DNA of 64,000 nucleotides, taken from the NCBI GenBank assembly GCA_028753945.1, contig JAPNXP010000001.1, positions 5,756,501 to 5,820,500 of the forward strand, given 5' to 3'. Origin of the DNA: Hexactinellida sp. DTS-2022 (taxonomy: Eukaryota; Porifera; Hexactinellida). Position numbers and translations under genes: made by a program. Shown here piece by piece: positions 22,950-35,325 of the stretch. Within the stretch, counting starts at the first letter, position 1; the number at the start of each line of letters is the position of its first letter. The notes below the pieces were generated by a model that was given only the letters and a program-made list of their open reading frames with translations, made no database searches and was not told where the DNA came from.

Positions 22950-23266
22950 TACACGTATTACAATATACTTCTCGTTTGCGTAATAAAGCCGCTGAATTAA
23001 ACTACTCTCAAATGACTTTATCTTGTAATATAATTATAAATATCATAACATTATGATTTTAAGTCATGTTTAGCCAATAATTATCCATGAAGTGGCATCT
23101 GTGTCTATGTCATGTGATATTTGTGGGACAAGTGGCACATTAGGAAATGTGGCTATCTCAGTGGAAAATAATCGCAAATTCATAATGATTAGAAACTATT
23201 CACTTAACTCTGTATCAAAGTCGTATTAAATCATACAATAGTAATAGCTTTTTTATATTATAAAGG

Positions 23267-23993
23267 TAAAGACTTGCCATATTTGTCAGATGACAGCGGC
23301 CTTGCCACCTGAACCGCAAAAGAAACTCCAACCAATACCACCTACGTCTAAAACGTGGAGACATATAGGAATTGACCTTATATGCGACCTACCTGAGAAT
23401 GAAGACGGCTATAAACACATTCTATCCACTGTAAGCTACCTGAGCAAATATGTTGCAGTACGCCCTCTCAAGACTAAGATTCACAAGAAGTTATTCAGAA
23501 TCTGAAGGACACTATCTCGATATGGGATTACTTGATATTATCCAGCACGACCAGGGCAAAGAGTTCACAAGCAGTGTGAGTAGTATAATGTATACTGTTT
23601 GTTAGATTAGTGTTATCATAACTTATAACTATCTAATTTTAGACACTAACATTTTAGTATGTATTGTTATTTGTATTATTTATTGTACTATTTAACAGAT
23701 ATTTAAGGAATTCAACCAGAAATTGGGTATAGACAATGGTAGCACTCGTGCTTACCACCCGATGGCTAACGGCTTAGTCGAAGCGCACAACAATATTCTG
23801 AAACAGTATTTTGTAATATCAAATTTAGACCCATTTATGAAAATGGAGAGTCAGATAGGGGATCATTGGTCCAAACTGCTCAAACAGGCTGTGCTTGCAA
23901 TGAACTCCTGTAAGAAAAAGATCCCTCGGACAAACTCCATTCAAGGTTATGTGGAGAAGAGAGTCCCGGCATCAAGATCTCTTGTCCACCATT
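23267..23993 (+). pseudogene. Integrase core of the Ginger-like gene
   Basis: An acceptor ending at 23266 opens an exon with VKTCHICQMTAALPPEP, the Cys-x2-Cys of the zinc domain, followed by WRHIGIDLICDLPE (first catalytic Asp). After two frame changes near 23485-23510 comes QHDQGKEFTSS (second Asp). A GT-AG intron of about 125 bp ends at 23698. The next exon has YHPMANGLVEAHNNILKQ with the catalytic Glu. So the D, D and E positions are all still present although the frame is broken. The exon is cut at 23993 by a MITE and resumes at 24314. Confidence 0.8.
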
Positions 23994-24305
23994 CATAGGC
24001 GCCAAGTTTGGGGTTTTTGGGGGGGGCCAGCCCCCCCCCCCCATATTGTTGATTGAGGGGCTGGGGGTTACTGGGAGCGACCTCCCGGACCTTTCGGTGG
24101 ATTTAATTTTTGTATGAAAGTGGTCCTTTTGATCGACCAAGGGATGATAGAGGGTGAGAATCACGTTTGTTTACTCAATATATCCAGATTTTGTTTCTAA
24201 AGAAACAAATCTGGAAATATTTAGCAAACCTTCCAGTGGCCCCCCAGACCCCCCAAGTGGCCCCCCCCCATCTTTGATTATAAGTTCCAAAACTTGAAGC
24301 CTATG
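23994..24305. mobile_element. 312-bp MITE with 8-bp duplication in the integrase
   Basis: Ends CATAGGCGCCAAGTTT and AACTTGAAGCCTATG, flanked by CCACCATT on both sides (23986-23993, 24306-24313). The interior has long runs of G and C. The 8-bp duplication fits hAT or P-type elements; the CATAGGC end recalls the P-like ends here. Non-coding. Confidence 0.88.
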
Positions 24306-24313
24306 CCACCATT

Positions 24314-25708
24314 AACAACCTGCAGACCAACGATGAGGAAGACTTTGATTTGGAAGAAACGATTTTCTCTGAAGTCACAGATCCACTAGATGATATCGAA
24401 GGGATGAACGACATATTTTGCCCACCTCCTGATAATCCCCTCGAAGCAGTTGGCAACATCGATGAATCTCGAACTTCTACACAACAATCAGCTATGGACT
24501 GCATCAATTTTGAACAACTCAAGCAGAAGATACAATATGATAAGAAATTTAACACTATCGGTTAGTTGAACTGATGACGATATTTAATTCATACATAACA
24601 CACAGTCTATCTTGTTACTAATGTTCGATTCATTCTTTCGATTATAATTATTTTCATAATTATTCTCTCTGTAATTAGTGCCCCTCTAAAGAAGGATGAT
24701 AGATAATCTATACCAACATGTCCAAACTAAACACATGCCCAAAACAAAGAAGCAAACGAAACATCTCGGGCCTTACACGGTGTCGAAAGCAACAGAAAGC
24801 CATGTTGCAATTTCTAAAACAGAATTAGGAACGAAGAAGGACAAAAAGATTCCAATCCATATCACAAGACCTTACTTCGAAAGATCCTCTAGTCCCAAGA
24901 ATACTAAGAAGAAAGCTAGCATCGGAATCAACACCTCACAGGTAAATTAATTGTGATTGAGTTGTTATTTAAAAGATAAAATAGTGTTAATTAATAGTAA
25001 AATATTCCTTTTTTAGATGTACCAGAATCTTTTCGGATTTTCTACGGAATCTATAATTTAACACCTTAATAACTTAAAAGTAAGGTTTCGTTTTCACCTA
25101 TACTGTCTAATTCATTGAGTGTTATTTTTATTGACACTCATTGTTATTTTAGCTTTACACCTGCCACCTTCAATTGACTTCAATCCAGAATATTTGTAAC
25201 ATCCAGTAATAATATTCTTACAATGTTGTCATTTGTAGGAAATCCTAATGCAGAATATACGTGGGCAGACCTTCATGACTCCTCTACATGAAGAGCTGCA
25301 CCACTTGTTATACAAAGCGCACAACTACACTCCCAACACGATGTTATTCGAGTATTTGGATGGTGGAAAAGAAGAGGAAGTTGTAAGTTAACAATGATTC
25401 ACATAAGCGGAAAGTTATCTAAAAATTCCTAAAATTCTGGGAGGGCGAGACCTGTCAATTATCGGTTGTACTTATTACAACTATGGGGCCTAGTTGTAAA
25501 TTGGGGGGGGGGGGGGGCGCCCCTCCTGCCCCCCCCCCCACTTTTCCGCCCATGATGATTCATACGATAACTACAAATTATCATTTTATCCATTTATTGT
25601 AGAAGAGAGATATTATGGAGATTATACTCGGATGGACAACAGATCTCTACCCCACCCAGCTAACAGATACCCAACGTGCTAGATACATACACTAAGTACT
25701 GTATTTCG
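24314..25708 (+). pseudogene. Middle exons of the Ginger-like gene
   Basis: 24314-24560 continues the integrase with an acidic stretch (LDDIEGMNDIFCPPPDNPLE) and ends at a GTTAGT donor. 24680-24941 contains DNLYQHVQTKHMPKTKKQ and HLGPYTVSKATESHVAISK, fitting the GPY/F motif that follows gypsy-type integrase cores; it ends CACAG|GTAAAT. Further exon-like pieces are 25240-25382 (ending at GTAAGT) and 25604-25708. A G/C homopolymer block at 25505-25545 lies in an intron. Boundaries are inferred from splice-like sites only. Confidence 0.6.
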
Positions 25709-25859
25709 TGGTAAGTTAAAATAATCTAACAATACACTCAACAACTCAAATTCAGTTAAATTAATATATTTGTTCAGTCTATACGTACCTTCGAAAGCAG
25801 GCTATAACATTAGAATTATTATTTTATTAATTAAATTGTAAACAAATAAATATTTTAGG

Positions 25860-26333
25860 GAATGCAGTATCAAAACACAATGCATTTCACGACGCAGTTC
25901 CGCTCCGTAATCCATACGACACACTGATAGACCCAAGGATCAATGTGAGACCTGAAAATTGGCAGCGAAGTAAATGTGATATGTTGGGGATATCATTTGA
26001 ATTAGTTTGCAGACAACCATATAATAGCGTTGTGAAGTTACTACTTAGCGATTTTGAACCTGGGAAACGGAACATATCGAAGGAGATGGTAATTGTCTAT
26101 TTCAATGCCTATCCAAATTAGTTACTGGGAGTGGAAACAGCCACCTACATCTTCGTTCTATCATTATCGGCGCCAGTGAAGGAACAAGGAAACTAGGATG
26201 GTATTTTAAAACCAAACAAATTACAACGTGTGAATACCTTACCACACAAGTACTTATGAATCGTGAATCCGTTTGGGGAACAGATGTGGAAATTTATGCT
26301 GCTTCTGCTATTCTTGATGCCGATAACTTCTAG
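25860..26333 (+). pseudogene. OTU protease exon of the Ginger-like gene
   Basis: After an acceptor TTTTAG the frame runs GNAVSKHNAFHDAVPLRNPY and reaches NWQRSKCDMLGISF. With a one-base shift near 26065 it continues EGDGNCLFQCLS (catalytic Asp and Cys) and SVWGTDVEIYAASAILDADN (conserved OTU segment), ending at TAG 26331-26333 before the catalytic His. This is a second OTU domain about 4 kb from the one in the MULE, with the same pre-domain motif. Truncated and frameshifted. Confidence 0.82.
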
Positions 26334-28594
26334 TCTTCTACAGAACGAAAGACTCAATAATTCGCGAGGTGCGTTGGAGTTTGCACAGAGCCACAGATAA
26401 CCCTCAAATTTTCGACACCCGATAACCCCCAATTATTATTGCGTTTTCGAACAGTACTAAGTAATATAAGAAGGACGTAGATGCTCAGAATTTCTAAAAT
26501 CGAAAAATTTGAATTAGATATTCATAGTCAAAGTTTAGCCTAATAGTGAATCCATACTAGTCATTATAAATTCTAGCTATTTACTCTAATTGGCGCAAGT
26601 TCTATTATAGTGCAAGTTTAACTCTACTACATTAGTACAAGGGATTATGCCACACAGAATTTTCGATATCGATTTGATTCTTTTTTTCTATAGATTTTCA
26701 ATTAATCACTCGATTTTATCAGAATTTTGGCATTATAATATTAATTACTCTATAACTTTGTATTAAAGTTGAAAATCGACACGGCATAATCCCAAGAACA
26801 ACTGACAAGGATCATTTTTGAGGGATAATTTTTTTCTCTACGACTTATACTTTTTGAGATACAGATAAGAATACAAAGGTCACTCTCAGAAAATCTTGAG
26901 GAATTTTCTTTAATACAAAATAACGGCGATTTTGACCTTTAGTAACGTCAAAAAGGTCAAAGAAATGTCCGAATCAAATTTTTCTTTCGGAATTGGATAG
27001 ATAGTATATCAAAGTATAGTTGGGAGTGCTTAAACAATAATCCATAATTTTTCAGGATTTACCAATAATTGAGTATCCTATCCCCTAATTTGCACAATTC
27101 CCCATTCTTTCACCTTTAGTGAAGTAAAAAAGGTCAAAAAAATGTCCGGATCAAAATTTTCTTTCGGAATTAGATAGATAGTATATCAATGTATAGTTAG
27201 GTGTGCTAAAAACTATATTTTTGTGTTTGCAACATTAATGATTAATTTGAGGACCTATCTCCTTAAGGCTTCTAAACACTGATTTTTTTTTAAATTCTAT
27301 ATTTAAGCTCCCATAGAGAATAATATAGTACTAAAAGCTTAGTCTTGAAAAATTGAAAAAGGGCACAGTTCTAATTTTTGGTCTAATCCATTCTACCATG
27401 TCCCCTTGAGTTACTCTAGGAAGGTGTTAATATCAAAAAGTCAAATTTTTCATCGGAATTGCTCAATTTTAGACAAAACGGACGGTTTTCACACATTTGA
27501 GCCACTTTTTGCTCCCAAAGGGCCCCAGTTTGTGTATTAAGGACGAATTCGGACAATCGGAACTCTGACAGGTCTTAGTTTACTTATCATAGTGCTATAT
27601 TCCAAATCTCAGCGATATAACTTCAGAAAGTTCCCCAGAACTAAGCTTTAAAAATTGTGGCATGCTATAATTAGATAAGGTGGTTTTCAGGAGGCAGAGA
27701 GGATTTTCGACACGTCTACAGCGAAGAATATTTATTCAGGAAGGAATTAAAATCGGCCATCTTGCTGGAATTCAATCACTGATAGTGTCTGAAAGTTAGA
27801 ACTAAGCTCCAGTTCACTTTTAAATTTGGATTATCTCAATTTTGATGGTCACATGACACTCCATATATGGGCATTCGAGATTATTAGCAAGGTAACCATT
27901 TGGTTTTGATTGATTTTTTACTTTGCAATGATTTAGAAATCATATATCAATGTGATTAGTAATTTTGAGCTAAGCTCTAGAGTTTCTAGTTTAGAAGTTT
28001 CAAATTTGCATGTGTCATCAAAATTGGTCACATTCACACCACCATATAGGGCAATTTCGAAAACGGTGCGTCCTAGGCTCACAAAATGTATTATTTACAT
28101 ATGGGAAACCATGTATGCTGATCATTTTTCACTCGTGCAATTTTATTTTATCTCTTTTCCTCTCTGAGTTACAAATTTGTCAAGAATCCGTACCCTAATG
28201 ATCGCCGAAGGGCTATAACTTTTGCAATATTCACTTATTGCATAGATTTTTTGTTGAGTTTTGCAAAAATTTCCGCAGACTATCTTATGTCTGAATATTG
28301 AAACAATGTTATTACAATTACTAGTTAATTTACCGTAGTGAAGACCTTTGAATTTATAAAACCGAGTATGAATATATAAGGCCGCTCCACTAAAACGTTT
28401 ATAACTCTGGAAATAATTGTCGAATCGATGAAAACTCAAGTCCAATCGAAAGATAACATCCTTCCGCAGTGTGTGTAAAAATATTGAAACTTTTTGTAAA
28501 TTTCGAATTTCACTAATTTTAAAGTCGGAACTTGCCTAGCAGCAGCGATTTAACTTATAATTAAATTAAGTTTGAATTGTAAATAATTAAAACA
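26334..28594. other. Non-coding stretch with a local duplication
   Basis: No domain-bearing frame is seen. About 80 bp around 26949-27030 (AAAAGGTCAAAGAAATGTCC onward) recurs 178 bp later at 27127-27210, a direct duplication. The rest is AT-rich and may be the 3' part of an old element, but no ends were found. Confidence 0.5.
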
Positions 28595-29345
28595 ACAATG
28601 GGCTTTATTAATAGTAAGTATAATTATTACAAAAGATATATAAATACAGTGCAACCTCTATAAGTGGGGTCTCTATAAATGGGGAACCTCCATAAGTGGG
28701 GAATTTTTTTACCATATTCGTATATATCCATACAATGAACCTCTATAAGCGGGGAAGTGGGGAATGGGGGACCATAAATTTCAAGGAGTTTTTATCTCCA
28801 TACAAAACAACCTCCATAAATGGGGGGAATGGACAAATCCTAACATGATTCTTATAAAATAATACAATATTTCCAATAAATCGACTCAAAAGTTCTACAG
28901 AAAAAATATTTTCGATTGATCTACTCTGATGTTTTTAGAAGAAATCACCTAGTGTAGATCAGCAGTTAACTAAATTGTCATAATATACAAATAAGAACTA
29001 GAACGTGCATTAATGTGTGTGTTATATGAATATTTTGTATAATATAGCATATATAATGTTTTTCCAATTGAATTTTATAACCGGGGAATGGGGGGCAATT
29101 GAAATTTTCCCCGTCCCAGCTCCCCCACTTATAGAGGTTCCACTGTATATTATTATTTCGTTACTAAAGTGAATAATAGAATTGAAGTCATCAACTGTAA
29201 ATGTGCAACAGTGCAAGTGTTCAACAGTAAGTATAATTATTACAAAAGAGATATAAATGGCTTATTATTTCGTTACTAATTTGAATAATAAAATGTAAAT
29301 CATTAACTGTAAATGTGCAAGTGTTTTCATTGCACTTGTATGAAA
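28595..29345. repeat. Direct repeat split by a Tigger-like MITE
   Basis: A block beginning AACAGTAAGTATAATTATTA near 29223 and running to about 29330 is also present at about 28608-28646 plus 29146-29225. The first copy is interrupted by the MITE at 28647-29145, which shows the repeat predates the insertion. Confidence 0.7.
28647..29145. mobile_element. 499-bp Tigger-like MITE
   Basis: Ends CAGTGCAACCTCTATAAGTG and CACTTATAGAGGTTCCACTG with TA on each side (28645-28646, 29146-29147). The motif CCTCTATAAGTGGGG recurs inside near both ends. CAGT..AACCTC ends and a TA target are typical of pogo/Tigger derivatives. No transposase. Confidence 0.9.
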
Positions 29346-29543
29346 CACATCTTCACTTAAAAAAACTAACAGTAATTATAAAGCAACATACATAGTTTGT
29401 AATGTATATCATATAGTACCTCTTATAGTATTCAGTGTACTTAGTGTATGGAGAAGATGGCTGATTATCTCGTTAATTAATGAAATGAAATGGATAATTC
29501 GCTTCGAAAATATGCAAAAATACTTAATTAATAAACTTCATAA

Positions 29544-29819
29544 TTAAATGACAATGAAATAATTACCGGTTTCAGATGAGAATTCTTCAGAAGATGAGGC
29601 ATTAGGATCCCCTCCGGTAGGTCCAGGATTTAACTCTACTCCGCCGATCACTAGGAGTATCCTGATTACTACCAACAACAGGCAACATGATAGTGCTAAT
29701 ATCGGATCCGCCTGTTCCGTAATGGGGTAGAAATTCTGGGTCTCATCACAGGCTCTAGGTAATCTACCTTTTCCTCCCCAGCCTCCAATTCTTGCTCTCC
29801 AAAGCTCAATAGAAATCAT
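29544..29819 (-). CDS. Short frame with a 2A-like motif
   Basis: A 91-residue minus-strand frame has a hydrophobic stretch followed directly by GGVELNPGP (about 29619-29644), matching the core x-V/I-E-x-N-P-G-P of 2A-like ribosome-skipping peptides, with Gly where Asp is common. Such motifs sit near the N-terminus of several invertebrate non-LTR retrotransposon proteins and some receptor proteins, where they can act as a signal sequence or a skipping site. No reverse transcriptase is visible beside it. The frame passes a splice-donor-like CCGGTAATT near 29565, so it may be a first exon. Function unknown. Confidence 0.45.
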   Translation of the reverse strand: MISIELWRARIGGWGGKGRLPRACDETQNFYPITEQADPILALSCCLLLVVIRILLVIGGVELNPGPTGGDPNASSSEEFSSETGNYFIVI

Positions 29820-30049
29820 ATCTAGTTTAAATTAAATAAATTCACAATGGTGCATAGTGATTCAGAAATTAATTGAATTCATCGAAAGTATTAAATGAAT
29901 TCATCGAAGTATTAAATTAATTAATTAGTTCATCAAAAGTAAAGAAGGCATTCATTGAAACTTCGAAAGTAATGATTTAATTAATACTGACCTTAGAAAT
30001 GGATGAGCTTTGTTCAAGTTTCAAAAAAATAACAAATAGCAAATAAAAG

Positions 30050-33000
30050 TAGCAAGTTGTAATAAAATATAATGATAAATTAGTTTCAATATAAAACTAA
30101 TTCTCTAGTATAAATAGCAGACGAATGCGTTGAAATAGAAGCCTACTCGAATTTCACAAGTTGAATCAATAGAATTATTACAAGTTGAAACAATAGAATT
30201 ATACCTAACACTTTAATTGAACTTAAGTGTTAGTAAACAAAGGGAATTTGCAAGTCAATTGTGACACAAACTAAGCTCAATTTGAAAATTCGTATACTGT
30301 GAAAGGGTGTAAAATTAAATTCTCTATCGAATGCATATAAATTGAATATTCGGGTACTATTTATTGTTCCTGTTTTAATATTAAACAGGTGCAAAAAGTG
30401 TCCAAAAAGGTGTAATAAAAAACCGTGACCCCAGGTGCACATCTGTAACCCATGAGAAACATATCTTGAAAATTGGACTCTTAGATAATTAAACTCTGTA
30501 CTGTGGAGAGAATACGGACCAATAATAATAATAATAATAAAATCCAAAATTGCAGCCTGTGCCGACGCATGTTCCTTTGGTGGCACTATATTTTGTTGGT
30601 TGTTTATTGATAGTGCCTCCAAAGGAACATGCTGTCGGCGCAGGCTGCAATTTTGGATTTTTTTATCCAAGTCATCAACGCCCAAAGTGTGAAGAACCAT
30701 TTGTTAATTGGTCGGAATCACAAGGAACGGTAGATAAATTTGAAGCTAGTTTCCATCATAAACCATCTTGAGTTAATGCCATTCATTCATTATGTATTGA
30801 TAATAAGTTATATTATTAGTTATTTATTTTAGCAATGTTATCCACGGTGAGTGAGTTAAGTCAACAAGATCCATTTATTATAATATTATATTTTATCCAT
30901 TGTATAGTAATACAGGTAAACCTCCCAAAGCGGCACTTCCGAGTAGCGGCAACCTCCGAGAAGCGGCACAAAATAATTCTCCCGATGGGTGCCGCTTTGG
31001 GAGTTTTACCTTACGAGCAACCTCCCAAAGCGGCAACCTCCGAGAAGCGGCACAAAATTATTCTCCCGATGGGTGCCGCTTTGGGAGGTTTACCTGTACT
31101 ACAATTAAATAGAAGCCAGCTGGAATTTACAAGTTAAATCAATATATTTATCACAAGTTGAAACAATAGATAAAGATTTAACAAGTTAAATCAATATAAT
31201 TATCACGAGTTGAATCAATAGAGTAAGATTTAACAAGTTAAATCAATATAATTATTACAAGTTGGACAATAGAATTAGATTTAACAGTTTACTGAAATTG
31301 AAGTGTGATTCAACAAAAGAAATTTGCAACTCAATTGTGGCACAATCTAAGCCCAATTCGAAAATTCGTGCACTGTGAAAAGGTGTAGAATTTAATTCTC
31401 TATCCAAATATGTAAATTTTATGAAGCTCACTATATATTATTTAATGTTATGAAGCATAATTAGATTAAATAGGTGTTAAGAAATTTGAACGAAAATCGT
31501 AACCCCAGGTGCAAATTATACGGTCACTCCGCACCTACATGCCAAATTTTAGCTCTTAATGTATAAAGGTGAGGGCAGAGTACAGTCTACGGAGAAATAA
31601 TAATAATAATAAAAATAAAAAATCCAAAATTGCAGCTGTGCCGACTATATATTATATTACTATATTTTGTTGGTTGTTTATATAGTGCCTCCAAAAGAAC
31701 ATGCTGTAGGCGCAGGCTGCAATTTTGGATTTTTTTCGATAAGTCATCAACGCCCAAGGTGTGAAGAACCATTTGTTAATTGGTCGGAGTCACAAGGAAC
31801 GGTAGATAAATTTGAAGTTTGTTTCTATCATAAACCATCTTGAGTTTAATGCCATTCATTCATTATGTATTGATAATAAGTTATTTTATTTGTTATTTAT
31901 TTTAGCAATGTTATCATCCACGGTTGGTTGAGTTGAGTCAACAAATTCCTTTTATTAAATTATTTTACTTAATCCATTGTTTAATAATACTATAATTAAA
32001 TAGAAGCCAGCTGGAATTTATAAGTTGAATCAATTTAATTATCGCAAGTTGAAACAATAGTGAAAGATTTAACAAGTTAAATCAATATAATTATTACAAG
32101 TTGAAACAATGGAATTAAATTTCACAGTTTAATGAAATTGAAGTGTTTAGTAAACAAAGAAATTTCAACCCCCATTTTGGCAGAAGTTAAACCCATTATT
32201 AAAGAATTTCTCCTTCCATCAGACGCAGAATTTTATGATGAGTCCAATGGTGAAATAAAAATTGGGGGTTTAGTAGAACATTTTTTGAGTTATAGACCCT
32301 ACAAAATTTGAAAGTTGTTAAAGATGTGTCCAAAATTTGTTAATCAATAATCGTAACCCCAGGTGCACAACTGTAACCCATGAGACACCCATTAAAAATA
32401 TTTGGGCTCTTAATTAATAAAACTCTGTTTTGTGGAGTGGCTACGGATAAAAAAAATCCAAAATTGCACCCTGTGCCGACGCATGTTCCTTTGGTGGCAC
32501 TATATTTTGTTGGTTGTTTATTGATAGTGCCTCCAAAGGAACATGCTGTCGGCGCAGGCTGCAATTTTGGATTTTTTTTCGCCAAGTCATCAACGCCCAA
32601 GGTGTGAAGAAGCATTTGTTAATTGGTCCGAGTCACAAGGAACGGTAGATAAATTTGAAGTTTGTTTCTATCTTAAACCATCTTGAGTTTGATGCCATTC
32701 ATTCATTATGTATTGAAAATAAATTATATTATTAGTTATTTATATTAGCATTGTTATCCACGGTTGAGTTGAATTAAGTCAACAAATTCCTTATATTATA
32801 TTATTTTATTTAATCCATTGTATAGTAATACTACAATTAAATAGAAGCCAGCTGGAATTTATAAGTTGAATCAATATATTTATCTCAAGTTAAACAATAG
32901 AGTAAGATTTAACAAGTTAAATCGATATAATTATTACAAGTTGAAACAATGGAATTAGATTTCACAGTTTTATTGAAATAGAAGTGTTGAGTAAAGAAAG

Positions 33001-34990
33001 GAATTTCAACTCCCATTTATGGCAGAAATTAAACCAATTTTGACAAATTTTCTTCTCCCATCAGACGCAGAATTTTATGGTGAATCCAAATGTGAAATAA
33101 AATTTGGGGGTTTAGTAAAACATTTTTCTAGCTATGGACCAGACAAATTTTGAAAGGTGTTAAAGATGTGTCAAAAATTTGTTAATTAAAAATCGTAACC
33201 CCAGGTGCAAATTAGACGGTCCCATCGCACCTACATGCCAAGTTTCAGCCCATCAACAATTAAGCTCTGGCCAGGGCACCGTCTACGGAGAAAACATAAA
33301 TAAATAAAAAATCCAAAATTGCAGCTTGTGCCGACGCATGTTCCTTTGGTGGCACTATATTTTGTTGGTTGTTTATTTATAGTGCCTCCAAAAGAACATG
33401 CTGTCGGCGCAGGCTGCAATTTTGGATTTTTTTTTCGCCATGTCATCATCACTATGAAGGTGTTAAATTATTTCAAAAAGGTGTTACAGAAGGCATCGAC
33501 CCTTAGAGTGGTGGAAGTTTCCATTTAGTTCATATAATTTTAGAGATATTCAAGTTTGAGTAGAATATAATAGCTGATGACTCAGCATTTTTTATGTGTG
33601 TGTTGGGTCATCACCCAACATCAACTAACCCATTTTAAATATCGAATTAACAAAATTGTAAAAATCCATTTTTTTGACGATGTCATAATCACCTCAAGGT
33701 GTCAAGACCCACTTGTATAGGTGGTACCTGGCATAAGGACCAATTGATAAATTGAAAGTTTGTTTCTATCTTGTATCATCTCTGAGATTAATGAAATATA
33801 TCTAATTAGTATAAATATTTAATTTATTTATTTATTATTTAACACCATTATTATATACAGCAAAATAAATTAAGTTCAATTATTTGCAATAATTATTAAT
33901 TTAAATTGAATTTCACTATAATATTTGAATTCCACGCACTCGATAACCCCAATAATCTATTTGGAACCATCTCTATACGGTAAACACAGAGCGAATTAAT
34001 TAGAATTAAATATGTCAGTACATTAATTGTGCAAGAATATTCTCGCTGAAATAAATATAATCACTTAATCTGTCGTTGTTGTGGAATGCAAAATCTTAAC
34101 GGTTCTATCATAAACCATCTTTAGTTTAATGCCATTCATTCATTATGTATTGATTATAAATTATATTATTAGTAATTTATTTTAGCAATGTTATCCATGG
34201 TTGGTTGAGTTGAGTCAACAAATTCCTTATATTATATTATTTTATTTAATCCATTGTATAGTAAGACTAGAATTAAATAGAAGCCAGCTGGAATTTATAA
34301 GTTAAATCAATATAATTATCGCAAGTTGAATCACTAGAGTAGGATTTAACAAGTTAAATCAATATAATTATTACAAGTTGAAACAATGGAATTAGATTTC
34401 ACAGTTTACTGAAATTGAAGTGTGAGTAAACAAAGAAATTTCAACCCCCATTTATGGCAGAAATTGACCCCTTTATTGAAATATTTTTTTTCCCATCAGA
34501 CGCAGAATTTTATGGCGAATCCAAATGTGAAATAAAATTTGCGGGTTTAGTAAAACAATTTTTGAGTTATGGACCAGACAAAATTTGAAAGGTGTTAAAG
34601 ATGTGTCAAAAATTTGTTAATAAAAAATCGTAACCCCAGGTTCAAATTAGACGGTCCCATCGCACCTACATGCCAAGTTTCAGCCCATCAACTATAAAGC
34701 TCAGGCCAGGGCACCGTCTACGGAGAAAAAAAAAATACAAAATTGCAGCCTGTGCCGACGCATGTTCCTTTGGTGGCACTATATTTTGTTGGTGGTTTAT
34801 TGATAGTGCCTCCTATGGAACATGCTGTCGGCACAGGCTGCAATTTTGGATTTTTTTTTAGCCATGTCATGAACGCCTCATAGTGTTTAGACTCATTTAA
34901 CATGTTGTATGGGACAAAGGAACGATTGTTCATTTTAAATTATTTCTATCTTGAACCATCTTGAGTTTAATGCCATTCATTCATTATGTA
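30050..34990 (-). repeat. Complex satellite array, reverse orientation
   Basis: The same units as at 8138-12983 but inverted, with hairpins at 30542-30658, 31622-31730, 32456-32572, 33311-33427 and 34735-34851. Spacing alternates between ~850 and ~1400 bp. The short frames over the hairpins are by-products. A TA-flanked MITE is inserted at 30913-31096. Confidence 0.85.
30913..31096. mobile_element. Second copy of the 184-bp TA-flanked MITE
   Basis: Same length as 15493-15676 and inverted relative to it. TA flanks at 30911-30912 and 31097-31098. Inserted in a satellite unit at GTAGTAATACTAC-like sequence; other units keep the uninterrupted site (for example near 32826). Confidence 0.92.
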
Positions 34991-35141
34991 TATATAATAA
35001 ATGATATAAATAGTTAATTATTTTAGCAATGTTTATATCCACTGTGAGTTGAGTTAATTAAGTAAACAAATTCCCAATTTAATTTAATTTGCTTTAATCC
35101 ATTGAATTTTAATATACTGTTAAAAAATGGAAATCAGCATA

Positions 35142-35325
35142 CAGTAGAACCTCGTTAGTCCGAACACGGTTAATACAAATTTCCGGATAAAACGAATAAA
35201 CAGTTCCACAAAATCTGGTCCCTACAATGGCTATTCAATTAGCATTACTCCGGTTAATACGAACTCCGGATAAAGCGAACACATTTCTAACGTCCGTTGG
35301 TGTTCGTATTAACGAGGTTCTACTG
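35142..35325. mobile_element. 184-bp Tigger-like MITE
   Basis: Ends CAGTAGAACCTCGTTAGTCC and TAACGAGGTTCTACTG, with TA on each side (35140-35141, 35326-35327). Internal repeats of TTAATACGAA-type motifs lie in both orientations. Typical pogo/Tigger derivative; inserted in the second repeat type. Confidence 0.92.

Larger units (their letters stand above)
17636..26333 (+). pseudogene. Ginger-like integrase plus OTU gene, multi-exon, decayed
   Basis: Pieces in order look like one spliced gene. They are an HH half of a zinc-binding domain (about 17636-17793, ending at a GTGAGT donor); its CHIC half and the integrase core (from 23267); a GPY/F-type motif (HLGPYTV, 24680-24941); short exons 25240-25382 and 25604-25708; and a final exon with an OTU cysteine protease (25860-26333). 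Introns are GT-AG and short except the first, which is filled by the foldback MULE. Gypsy-type integrases with introns, GPY/F and added OTU domains are known in Ginger DNA transposons, so this is the best family match. Terminal repeats were not identified. Several frameshifts break it. A domesticated integrase gene is the alternative. Confidence 0.7.

Noticed and set aside
28143-28445. 100-residue minus-strand frame
   Set aside because: No domain, AT-rich, no splice or start context, and no similarity that I recognise.
30230-30700. 156-residue minus-strand frame
   Set aside because: Runs through the satellite hairpin and flank; composition and position match the repeat.
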